From NCBI GenBank assembly GCA_023263465.1, contig JALQWV010000023.1:1-19682 (forward strand): DNA of 19,682 bases, given 5' to 3'. The stretch is from Ilumatobacteraceae bacterium (GTDB lineage Bacteria > Actinomycetota > Acidimicrobiia > Acidimicrobiales > Ilumatobacteraceae). A program made the position numbers and the translations under genes. Positions 1 through 7,775 of this stretch are shown here, piece by piece (position 1 is the first letter of the stretch; every line of letters starts with the position of its first letter). Below the pieces are notes generated by a model. That model was not told the origin of the DNA and searched no databases. It saw only the letters and a program-made list of their open reading frames with translations.

Positions 1-34
1 CGCCGAGCACAAACCAAAACAGTCGCTTCATCAT
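1..34 (-). CDS. Start of a short membrane protein (partial, runs off the window)
   Basis: Only the first 11 codons are present, reading MMKRLFWFVLG: a short positive start followed by hydrophobic residues, as in a signal anchor or first membrane helix. Two consecutive ATG codons could serve as start. GGAGGG lies 8 nt upstream of the first one and 11 nt upstream of the second. The gene begins 33 bases after the rarA stop on the same strand. In actinobacteria the stretch between rarA and alaS often carries small uncharacterised membrane proteins with a similar basic-hydrophobic start, so this is probably one of them. The family cannot be assigned from 11 residues. Confidence 0.6.
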   Translation of the reverse strand, partial: MMKRLFWFVLG

Positions 35-42
35 TGAGATAA

Positions 43-48
43 CCCTCC
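43..48 (-). promoter_or_regulatory. Ribosome binding site of the truncated membrane protein
   Basis: The minus strand reads GGAGGG, a strong Shine-Dalgarno core, 8 nt before the first of two tandem ATG codons. It is the main reason for calling a gene start at the window edge. Confidence 0.65.
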
Positions 49-67
49 AACACCTCTAAGCCTTGCC

Positions 68-1348
68 CTAGCGGTCGTTTTGTGACGGCCGATAGTACGG
101 AATCTGCGGAACAGCCCGCCCTGTAGTTTGCGCAGGTAAATAGTCCTGTTCCACCCTTTCATCGTGCAAATCAGCATGGTGAGGCGATTGATACCCCACT
201 CCATGCCCAATCTCCTGAGCACCTGAATAGTGTGCGTCCCGCAGGTGTGCTGGAACTTCAACGTCCACCCCATTACGAATATCGGCCCGTGCGTTCCAGA
301 TGGCTTGGGCAGAGCTATTGCTCTTTGGTGCACGAGCCAAATAGATCGCGCACTGCGAAAGATTGAGTTGAGCTTCGGGGAGTCCCACATGATCAACCGC
401 CTGGGCTGCTGCTACTGCAATCACCAATGCCTGAGAATCGGCCAAGCCAATATCTTCTGACGCGAAAATGATCATTCGTCGGGCAATAAAACGCGGATCA
501 TCTCCTGCTTCAAGCATGCGTGCAAGCCAAAACACCGATGCATCAACATCGCTACCTCGCATACTTTTAATGAATGCCGAAACCACGTCGTAGTGATCGT
601 CGCGACCGTATCGCAATGAACTCACACCGAGTGCTGCTTCAACGTGGTCAAGCGTTACTTCATGCGGCCGTGCGAGCGCACAGGCAACTTCAAGTGCTGT
701 CAAACTCTGACGACCATCACCGCCAGAGAGTTGCATCAACTTGGCGATGGCGTCCTGTGTAGCGCTGAGCGCCTCTGCTTGTAAACCACGATTAAGCAGC
801 ACACGAATGTCTTCAGTTTGTAAGGGCTCTAATCGAAATAATGTGCTACGACTTCGCAACGGTGCATTCACCTCAAAATATGGGTTCTCGGTCGTTGCTC
901 CTATAAGCGTGATAATTCCACTTTCAACAGAAGGCAACAATGCATCTTGCTGCGAGGTGGAGAATCGGTGGATCTCATCAACAAATACAATCGTCGACTT
1001 ACCATGCTGGCCAAGTCGATCAGTTGCTCGTTCAATAGCTTCACGAACATCTTTGACTCCAGAAGTCACAGCCGAGAGCCGTTCGAATGCACGGTTCGTT
1101 GTCAGCGCAACAACTTCAGCAAGTGTTGTCTTTCCCGTTCCGGGCGGACCCCACAAAATGACCGATGACAATCGATCGGCCTCAATGAGTTTGCGAAGTG
1201 ATGCACCTTTGGCAACTAAATGTTGCTGTCCAACTATTTCATCAAGACTCTTGGGTCGTAAGCGCGCAGCAAGAGGCGCTTGACTACGCAAGCGATCATT
1301 TACCGCAGCTGTAAACAGATCGTCGGCGCCTCCCACCGATGGCGACAC
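68..1348 (-). CDS. rarA: Replication-associated recombination protein A (RarA/MgsA AAA+ ATPase)
   Basis: RarA/MgsA/WRNIP1-family clamp-loader-like ATPase that acts at stalled replication forks. The 426 residues are close to the usual ~440. The N-terminal AAA+ module has Walker A GPPGTGKT at 67-74, Walker B VFVDEIHRF at 121-129, sensor-1 GATTENP at 150-156 and an arginine-finger region RSR at 165-167. The C-terminal helical tetramerisation region carries SEDIGLAD near 297-304, typical of the family. It differs from the related RuvB in this window by its FSTSQQDALLPSVE stretch and C-terminal domain. The start is GTG and shares one base with the aspS stop (TAGTG), implying translational coupling. 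No good Shine-Dalgarno is visible, only a weak AAGAG very close to the start. It follows aspS as in many actinobacteria. Confidence 0.95.
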   Translation of the reverse strand: MSPSVGGADDLFTAAVNDRLRSQAPLAARLRPKSLDEIVGQQHLVAKGASLRKLIEADRLSSVILWGPPGTGKTTLAEVVALTTNRAFERLSAVTSGVKDVREAIERATDRLGQHGKSTIVFVDEIHRFSTSQQDALLPSVESGIITLIGATTENPYFEVNAPLRSRSTLFRLEPLQTEDIRVLLNRGLQAEALSATQDAIAKLMQLSGGDGRQSLTALEVACALARPHEVTLDHVEAALGVSSLRYGRDDHYDVVSAFIKSMRGSDVDASVFWLARMLEAGDDPRFIARRMIIFASEDIGLADSQALVIAVAAAQAVDHVGLPEAQLNLSQCAIYLARAPKSNSSAQAIWNARADIRNGVDVEVPAHLRDAHYSGAQEIGHGVGYQSPHHADLHDERVEQDYLPAQTTGRAVPQIPYYRPSQNDR

Positions 1349-3135
1349 TAACTCTTCGCCGGCGGAGGAAGTAGTCGAATGCCCAACTCGTTGAGCTGAG
1401 CCGACCCGACAGGTGTAGGAGCATTGGTCATTGGATCCCCACCTGATTGAGTCTTCGGAAAAGCAATAACCTCGCGAATGTTTTCTTCACCAGCGAGTAT
1501 CGCAACCAAGCGGTCGGTTCCAAAAGCGAAACCACCATGAGGTGGAGCACCGTACTTAAAGGGCTGCAAAAAGAATCCAAAGCGACGATCTGCGTCTTCA
1601 TCCGAAATGCCCAACTGACGGAAAACACGGCGCTGCATTTCGGGCTCGTGGATGCGAATTGAACCTGAACCCAACTCCCAGCCGTTCAGCACTAAGTCGT
1701 ACGCAAGCGCGCGTACTGACATTGGATCGGATTCAAGACGCTCAATATCTTCTGGGTGTGGCTGACAGAACGGGTGGTGTCCCGGCTGCGGTTTCCCAGT
1801 TGTGGCATTGATTCCGACAAATAGTGGAAAGTCAATGACCCACACGTAGCGATACGGACCTTCGTGTACTGGCGGACGACCGATGTCGTTACGCAAGGTG
1901 CCGAGCACATCACACGTTGTCGACCATGTGTCTGCAACCAACAGCAACAGATCCCCAGGCTTAGCTCCCATCGTCGCTGCGAGCGATACACGTTCTGCGT
2001 CGGACAAGAACTTCGCTACTGGCGAGTCGAGCGCAAGGCCCTCACCCACTTTCATCCATACCAATCCCTTTGCGCCAATTTGCTTGGCTCGGTCAGTAAG
2101 CGCGTCAAGTTTGTTGCGACCGTAAGCAGCGGCTTCTGGATAGGTTGCTGCGTCAACTCGCAATCCCTTAATTGATTCTGCTTGTGCAAATGCTTTGAAT
2201 TCGGTTCCAGCGAACACATGTGTGAGCTCCACGAGTTCCATGCCGAACCGCATGTCTGGCTTATCAACACCGAAGCGATTCATTGCATCGAGCCATGTAA
2301 TTTGTTCAATCTGTGGCGGGCGCTCGCCCAACACGGCTTCCGCTGCAGCCATCACCGCTTCGCTGATTGCTCCGAGCACGTCTTCCTTAGTGACGAAACT
2401 CATCTCTGCATCGAGTTGCATAAATTCGTATTGGCGATCGGCGCGCAGGTCTTCGTCGCGCAAACAACGAGCAATTTGGTAATAGCGATCAATACCAGCG
2501 ACCATCAGCAATTGCTTCCACAGCTGAGGCGACTGCGGCAAGGCATAGAACGAACCAGGCTCCTTGCGTGATGGAACGAGGAATTCTCGTGCACCTTCTG
2601 GAGTGCTTGGCATAAGAAATGGGGTTTCCACTTCAACAAAACTCTGCGCTTCCATGGCACGACGAATTGCGGAATTTACCTTTGCACGTATCCGCAAGTT
2701 GCGTTGCATACGCTCGCGGCGAATGTCGAGGTAGCGATACTTCAGGCGAACGTTTTCATCCACATCATCGGCGCGAGCATCAATGGGAAACGGTGGCGCT
2801 TCGGCAGAATTGAGTACGACTACTTTGCAGTCGGTCAACTCAACTTCTCCAGTTGCCAGGTTGGCGTTAACTGTGCCGTCTGGACGTGCTTGAACACGAC
2901 CGGTGATTTGCACCACCCATTCGGATCGAACATCGGTCGCATTATCGACAACGCATTGCACCACCCCGCTGTAATCGCGAACATCGAGAAATGCAAGGTG
3001 TTCACCGTGCTCACGTCGGCGCGCAATCCAGCCACACACGGTGACGGTGGTGCCGATGTGCTCAGCCCTCAAGCCACCGCACAGCTGGGTACGAAATGAC
3101 GTTGATTCGCCTAATGGCTGCAGTGAAGACGACAT
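1348..3135 (-). CDS. aspS: Aspartyl-tRNA synthetase, probably non-discriminating (Asp/Asn)
   Basis: Class II synthetase charging tRNA-Asp. At 595 residues it is the long bacterial form. An N-terminal OB anticodon-binding fold spans about 15-105, the catalytic core follows, and a GAD-type insertion lies around 280-415. Visible motifs are RYLDIRRERM (134-143), a motif 2 region RCLRDEDLRADRQ (223-235) and motif 3 GTDRLVAILAG (539-549). His43 in RREHG and Gly87 in PDGTVN correspond by my alignment to the His/Gly pair of non-discriminating bacterial AspRS, which also makes Asp-tRNA-Asn for GatCAB. Discriminating enzymes have other residues there. The gene starts 12 nt after the hisS stop and its stop overlaps the rarA start. 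There is no clear Shine-Dalgarno; TAGGCT lies 9 nt upstream of the ATG. Confidence 0.96.
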   Translation of the reverse strand: MSSSLQPLGESTSFRTQLCGGLRAEHIGTTVTVCGWIARRREHGEHLAFLDVRDYSGVVQCVVDNATDVRSEWVVQITGRVQARPDGTVNANLATGEVELTDCKVVVLNSAEAPPFPIDARADDVDENVRLKYRYLDIRRERMQRNLRIRAKVNSAIRRAMEAQSFVEVETPFLMPSTPEGAREFLVPSRKEPGSFYALPQSPQLWKQLLMVAGIDRYYQIARCLRDEDLRADRQYEFMQLDAEMSFVTKEDVLGAISEAVMAAAEAVLGERPPQIEQITWLDAMNRFGVDKPDMRFGMELVELTHVFAGTEFKAFAQAESIKGLRVDAATYPEAAAYGRNKLDALTDRAKQIGAKGLVWMKVGEGLALDSPVAKFLSDAERVSLAATMGAKPGDLLLLVADTWSTTCDVLGTLRNDIGRPPVHEGPYRYVWVIDFPLFVGINATTGKPQPGHHPFCQPHPEDIERLESDPMSVRALAYDLVLNGWELGSGSIRIHEPEMQRRVFRQLGISDEDADRRFGFFLQPFKYGAPPHGGFAFGTDRLVAILAGEENIREVIAFPKTQSGGDPMTNAPTPVGSAQLNELGIRLLPPPAKS

Positions 3136-3144
3136 GAGGCTTAC

Positions 3145-3150
3145 AGCCTA
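3145..3150 (-). promoter_or_regulatory. Candidate -10 box (TAGGCT) before aspS
   Basis: The minus strand reads TAGGCT, then 9 nt, then the aspS ATG, with no Shine-Dalgarno between. It fits the actinobacterial TANNNT -10 form, and the same hexamer precedes ruvC. The first three bases are also the hisS stop codon, and the box lies in a small inverted repeat. The 9-nt spacing would leave a very short leader. No convincing -35 is visible. Confidence 0.3.
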
Positions 3151-4416
3151 GTTTGCAGAACGAATTTTACTGACTTCATTTTGGATGGCAGCAACCAGAT
3201 CTTCGCGATCCACGCTGTACTGTTCACCCGTTTTCATTGGTCGAATTACTACTTGCCCGGCTTCTAATTCGTTTGACCCAATAATGATCGCGACTTGTGC
3301 GCCACTGCGATCGGCCGCCTTCATCTGTGCCTTCATGCTTCTGTTGTCGAAGGCGCGGTCAGCACCAATTCGCGCCATGCGTAATTGATGACACACAAGC
3401 GACGCTTCTTGACCACCGGTCGTGTCTACAACAAATGCGAACACTGAGGTGTCAGGAGCAGGAAACACGTTCTCTGCATCACAAGCCAATAGGGTTCGAT
3501 CCAGCCCAAGAGCAAAACCAATACCTGCAGTTGCTGGTCCACCAAGTTCTTCAACAAGACCGTCGTACCGACCGCCTCCGCCAATCGCAGTGTGTGCAGC
3601 CGTTAGCGCAGTGCTCACAAATTCGAACGTGGTGCGACGGTAATAGTCAAGTCCACGAACTAATCGGTCGTCAATGATGTATTTGATGTTCATTGCATCC
3701 AATGCGGCAAGAACTGCCGCAAAGTGCTCTCCTGCAGTTGGGCTGAGATAATCGCGAATGCGAGGAGCGTTTGCAATGATCTTTTGGTCTTCACGACGCT
3801 TTGAATCGAGGACGCGCAATGGGTTCTTTGTCAACGTGACTTGTGAATCTTCAGACAACTCATCTACATGAGACTCAAAGTACGTGCGCAATACATCGGT
3901 GAACCGTTGGCGGTCCCCTGCATCGCCCAGCGAGTTGATTGACAGCTGAACTTCCTTTAGTCCCAAGCGATCGTAAAACTGCGCTGCGAGCGCAATGACT
4001 TCAGCATCTAGATAGGGGTCTTCGACGCCAAGGACTTCCAACCCCACTTGATCAAACTGGCGATACCGACCTTGTTGTGGTTTCTCGTAACGAAAGTTTG
4101 GCCCTGCGTACCACACCTTCCATGGAGTAGTTGGTCGATGTTGAACAAACGCACGACAGACGCTCGCCGTTTGCTCGGGACGAAGCGCAATTCGACGACC
4201 GCCTTTGTCCTCGAAGTCGTACATTTCCTTTGTCACGACATCGGTTGCTTCGCCTAGGCGCAAAAACACTCCAAGGTCTTCAAACATCGGTGGGATGATG
4301 AATCCGTAACCAGCTGCTTCTACGACTCCAGCAAACACGTCTTGGAACTTGCGCCAGCGAGCCGCATCGGGAGTGAGGATGTCCCGTGTTCCGGGGCTAG
4401 TAGAAAACGAACTCAC
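3148..4416 (-). CDS. hisS: Histidyl-tRNA synthetase
   Basis: Class II synthetase that attaches histidine to tRNA-His. The 422 residues match the usual bacterial length. Catalytic-core signatures are RPEQTAS (79-85; the family more often has RPEGTA), motif 2 FRYEKPQQGRYRQFDQVG (108-125), the histidine-specific LVRGLDYYRRTTFEF (252-266), GGGGRYDGL (279-287) and motif 3 GIGFALGLDR (298-307). The C-terminal anticodon-binding domain covers about 325-415. The GTG start overlaps the rel stop by four bases (GTGA), so translation may be coupled to rel. No Shine-Dalgarno is visible, but TAATGT lies 6 nt upstream. The rel-hisS-aspS order is widespread in Gram-positive bacteria. Confidence 0.97.
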   Translation of the reverse strand: MSSFSTSPGTRDILTPDAARWRKFQDVFAGVVEAAGYGFIIPPMFEDLGVFLRLGEATDVVTKEMYDFEDKGGRRIALRPEQTASVCRAFVQHRPTTPWKVWYAGPNFRYEKPQQGRYRQFDQVGLEVLGVEDPYLDAEVIALAAQFYDRLGLKEVQLSINSLGDAGDRQRFTDVLRTYFESHVDELSEDSQVTLTKNPLRVLDSKRREDQKIIANAPRIRDYLSPTAGEHFAAVLAALDAMNIKYIIDDRLVRGLDYYRRTTFEFVSTALTAAHTAIGGGGRYDGLVEELGGPATAGIGFALGLDRTLLACDAENVFPAPDTSVFAFVVDTTGGQEASLVCHQLRMARIGADRAFDNRSMKAQMKAADRSGAQVAIIIGSNELEAGQVVIRPMKTGEQYSVDREDLVAAIQNEVSKIRSAN

Positions 4417-6644
4417 GCGAGAACATTAGACGCTGGATGATCTCCAGCCATGACTCGGTATGCGTCATACACCGAGTCAATGCGCTTGATTGTGCGGAGC
4501 ACCGATTGCAAGTGACTCGGATCGGCAAATTCAAACTCAAAGCGCATCCGGGCAACCCTGTCGGCTCCCGTATGTGTAGAACATGAAACGATGTTCACAT
4601 GCTCTTCGCTTAAGGCATTGGCAACGTCACGCAATAGGCGCGATCGATCTAAGGCCACTACCTCAACGGCAGCCACATACGTTGCATTATGCACACTTCC
4701 CGCCCACTCCACGTCGACCATTCGGCCAATGTTTTGGCTTGCGGCCGAAATGGCATTTGAGCAATCGGTGCGGTGCACGCTGACTACCAGGTCGGTTGCG
4801 AGGAAGCCAATAATTTCATCGCCAGGCACTGGCGTACAGCACTTTGACAAGCGCACGATCGTGCCCGACATCCCTTCAACATGCACACCCGAAACTTGCT
4901 CGGCGGTATCTCCAGCATCGAGACGTAGACCGACGGAGAGTTGTTCACCAAATCCGCCATCGCGCATGAGTCGACTGATGCGTCCTGCCATTGACTCAGC
5001 AGATACGTGTCCCTCGCCGATAGCACGGAACAACGTTGCGTCATCTGCATAGTTCATCGCTTCGCGCTCTTGTGCAAACACTTCGGATGACAACACCCGT
5101 TGCACGGGAAGTCCATGCTTGCGCATGTGCTCGACCAAATCGTCACGACCTGTATCAACCAGGTCTTCCATGCGTTCTCGCGAGAACCACTGCTTGATCT
5201 TGCTTTTTGCTTTTGGCGAAACTACAAAATTCGCCCACTCTTCTGAAGGAGCAGCATCCTCCGCAGTTGACGTCAGAATTTCGCAGGTGTCACCTGAATT
5301 CAAGCGCGAATCCAACGACACCAGTCGTCCATTTACTCGAGCACCAATGCATGTGTGACCGACCTCGGTATGCACACCATAGGCAAAATCGATTGGAGTT
5401 GCATCAAGTGGAAGCGCGATCACTCGACCCTTTGGCGTGAACACAAACAACTCGTCTTGTTCGAGGTCTGTCTTCAGGCTCTCCAGGAATTGACGTGGGT
5501 CCGACACCTCATCTTGCCAATCGATAATTCGATTGAGCCAATCAATGTCTGTACTTGCTACACCTTCCTTATACGACCAGTGCGACGCCACTCCCCACTC
5601 GGCTCGTTGATGCATGTCGCGCGATCGAATTTGCACTTCGATTGGCTTTCCACCAGGACCAATCACGGTGGTGTGCAGTGACTGGTACAAATTGAACTTC
5701 GGCATCGCGATGTAGTCCTTAAAGCGACCAACCACCGGTTTCCAATTACCGTGAATTGCGCCGAGTGCCCCATAGCAATCCTTCACCGAATCAACGACGA
5801 TGCGGATGGCCATGAGATCAAAGATCTCGTCAAAGTCTCTGCCCTTCTGCACCATTTTTTCGTAGAGACTCCACAGGTGCTTGCCCCGAGCCGTCAATTC
5901 GGCATTGATGTTTACTGCAGTGAGCCAGCTATTCACCTGACCTAAGGCTTTTGCCAAATACACATCGCGTTCAGGTGCGCGAATTGACACTAAGTGATCT
6001 AGTTCTGCGTATCGCTTCGGGAACAATGCAGCGAAGGACAGATCCTCTAATTGCTGCTTCATTTCCTGCATACCCAGCCGGTGTGCAAGCGGTGCATAAA
6101 TGTCAAGCGTTTCTTGCGCAATTCGACGCTGTTTATCAACTGGTGCAGATGCGATAGTGCGCATATTGTGCATGCGGTCCGACAATTTAATAATCAGCAC
6201 TCGCATGTCTTTAGCCATTGCAACCAACATTTTGCGCATGGTGGCCGCCTGTTGCGCTTCGCGAGAATCGAATTGCAGACGCTCAAGTTTGGTGAGTCCA
6301 TCTACAATTCCCGCCACTTCTGAGCCGAAACGCGCCTCTACATCGGCGAGCGTGATTTCTGTGTCCTCAACAGCATCGTGCAACAATGCAGCCACAAGCG
6401 AGACCTCATCAAGGCCAATCTCGGCAACAATTCGTGCCACAGCAATTGGATGGCTGATGTACAACTCACCACTCATGCGGGACTGATGGCTATGAGCAGC
6501 ACTCGCCATCTCGTAAGCGGCATTTATTAGCGAAACGTTGCCCTTTGGGTTACGACGCTTGTATGCGGATAGCAATGGCACAAGATCTTCGACTACCGCA
6601 GATTGATTCCTTCGCCATGGAAGAACTCGCGACGTCGTGCTCAT
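4413..6644 (-). CDS. rel: Bifunctional (p)ppGpp synthetase/hydrolase Rel
   Basis: Cytoplasmic stringent-response enzyme of the long RSH family (743 residues). The HD hydrolase domain has His65, the HD pair at 89-90 in ALLHDAVEDT and Asp156 in KLSDRMHN, so hydrolysis should be intact. The synthetase domain has RFKD at 307-310, the form typical of bifunctional Rel rather than the EFDD of synthetase-only RelA, followed by YQSLHTTVIGPGG (320-332). A TGS domain lies at about 398-458 (LFVFTPKGRVIALP), a Cys-rich segment with CC at 602-603, and an ACT domain at about 655-732. The ATG follows a good AAGGAG that overlaps the secF stop, and the gene end overlaps hisS. The apt gene often found next to rel is absent here. 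Confidence 0.97.
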   Translation of the reverse strand: MSTTSRVLPWRRNQSAVVEDLVPLLSAYKRRNPKGNVSLINAAYEMASAAHSHQSRMSGELYISHPIAVARIVAEIGLDEVSLVAALLHDAVEDTEITLADVEARFGSEVAGIVDGLTKLERLQFDSREAQQAATMRKMLVAMAKDMRVLIIKLSDRMHNMRTIASAPVDKQRRIAQETLDIYAPLAHRLGMQEMKQQLEDLSFAALFPKRYAELDHLVSIRAPERDVYLAKALGQVNSWLTAVNINAELTARGKHLWSLYEKMVQKGRDFDEIFDLMAIRIVVDSVKDCYGALGAIHGNWKPVVGRFKDYIAMPKFNLYQSLHTTVIGPGGKPIEVQIRSRDMHQRAEWGVASHWSYKEGVASTDIDWLNRIIDWQDEVSDPRQFLESLKTDLEQDELFVFTPKGRVIALPLDATPIDFAYGVHTEVGHTCIGARVNGRLVSLDSRLNSGDTCEILTSTAEDAAPSEEWANFVVSPKAKSKIKQWFSRERMEDLVDTGRDDLVEHMRKHGLPVQRVLSSEVFAQEREAMNYADDATLFRAIGEGHVSAESMAGRISRLMRDGGFGEQLSVGLRLDAGDTAEQVSGVHVEGMSGTIVRLSKCCTPVPGDEIIGFLATDLVVSVHRTDCSNAISAASQNIGRMVDVEWAGSVHNATYVAAVEVVALDRSRLLRDVANALSEEHVNIVSCSTHTGADRVARMRFEFEFADPSHLQSVLRTIKRIDSVYDAYRVMAGDHPASNVLA
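4423..4428 (-). promoter_or_regulatory. Candidate -10 box (TAATGT) before hisS
   Basis: The minus strand reads TAATGT followed by 6 nt and the hisS GTG. The spacing is right for transcription to begin at the start codon. It lies inside the last codons of rel, so it may simply reflect coding sequence. No clear -35 is visible. Confidence 0.3.
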
Positions 6645-6652
6645 GGGGAGCG

Positions 6653-6658
6653 CTCCTT
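6653..6658 (-). promoter_or_regulatory. Ribosome binding site of rel, overlapping the secF stop
   Basis: The minus strand reads TAAGGAG: the TAA stop of secF runs straight into AAGGAG, 8 nt before the rel ATG. It decides the rel start and suggests ribosomes ending on secF can reload on rel. Confidence 0.7.
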
Positions 6659-7775
6659 ATCTGCGTTGTTTTTTGCGCGGACGTGGTGGGTGACTCAGTA
6701 CTGCGGTTACCGAAGCAGCCTCACGATTGACTGTCTCTTCAGTGTCAGACTCAGACGCACCTGCCGAAACTGCACGACTTGGTTTCTTGCCTGAACTCGC
6801 AATTCGTGCCATTTCTTCGCCGAGATGCAACTCATTTGCCATTGCCTTAAATTTTATTTCGCGAGTCTTCAAGATGCCGAGCAACGGTGTGGCGATATAA
6901 ATCGATGAATAAGCACCGAGGAGCATTCCAACCAACAAGGCCAAAGCGAACTCTTGCAATGCAACTGCTCCAAGAATCCACGATCCAAGAATCAATAAGG
7001 AAAGCACCGGCAACACTGCTGCCAATGAAGTGTTTATGGAGCGCATCAGTACCTGGTTCATCGACACATTGGTGATATCGCCATACGACACACGTGAAGC
7101 TGAATACTTCTTGGTGTTGTCATGAACTTTGTCAAACACCACGATGGTGTCATACAACGAGAAGCCCAAAATGGTAAGGAATGCAATAACGGTGGCTGGA
7201 GTAACTGAAAGTCCGAGCACCGAGTACACGCCAACGCTGATCAAAACGTCGTGCGCCATTGCCGCAATTGCAGAGACGGCCATTTTCCATTCAAAACGCC
7301 ACGAGATATACATCGATACCACAAGAAAGAACACGAGCAAAGCCCGAATCGCTTTTTCGGTGATGCTGCGCCCCCACGAAGAACTGACAAGAGCGACACT
7401 CACATCGTCGGCTTTCACCGATGCCTTTTCTGCGAGTGCATTCTGGACCGATTGTGATACTGCCTCGGATTCAGCCCCAACTTGAACGCGAATACGCGAA
7501 CCATCAGAACCATTAAGCATTTGAATCTTTGCGTCTGAAGATGAAACTCCATTTGCATCAAGCACAGCCTTCACATCGTCAATTGTGAGAGTTTGTGCGG
7601 GAACTTCCCACGCCACTCCTCCCTCAAAATCCATACCCAAATTCAACCCACGAGTGAACAGTGAAAGAACGGTAATCACCATGAGTGCAATGGAAATACC
7701 GAAGCCCACCCACCTCCGGCCGAAGAAATTAAACGTGGTTTCACCACGATAGAGACGACCTACACCTCCGCTCAT
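6657..7775 (-). CDS. secF: Protein translocase subunit SecF
   Basis: Inner-membrane partner of SecD that helps SecYEG complete protein export using the proton gradient. The 372 residues show the usual architecture: a first membrane helix near 22-40, the periplasmic-side domain opening with LGMDFEGG (46-53), then five helices between about 143 and 300. The conserved motif ILGFSLYDTIVVFDKVHDN (202-220) contains the key Asp209. About 60 residues follow the last helix, ending in a strongly basic stretch PPRPRKKQRR. The start is ATG with AAGGAGG 7 nt upstream and overlaps the secD stop by four bases (ATGA). SecD and SecF are separate proteins, not the fused SecDF of many Firmicutes. Confidence 0.96.
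   Translation of the reverse strand: MSGGVGRLYRGETTFNFFGRRWVGFGISIALMVITVLSLFTRGLNLGMDFEGGVAWEVPAQTLTIDDVKAVLDANGVSSSDAKIQMLNGSDGSRIRVQVGAESEAVSQSVQNALAEKASVKADDVSVALVSSSWGRSITEKAIRALLVFFLVVSMYISWRFEWKMAVSAIAAMAHDVLISVGVYSVLGLSVTPATVIAFLTILGFSLYDTIVVFDKVHDNTKKYSASRVSYGDITNVSMNQVLMRSINTSLAAVLPVLSLLILGSWILGAVALQEFALALLVGMLLGAYSSIYIATPLLGILKTREIKFKAMANELHLGEEMARIASSGKKPSRAVSAGASESDTEETVNREAASVTAVLSHPPRPRKKQRR

Noticed and set aside
741..1283. Long plus-strand open frame opposite rarA
   Set aside because: It lies wholly antisense to a well-supported AAA+ gene, has no recognisable domains and no ribosome binding site.
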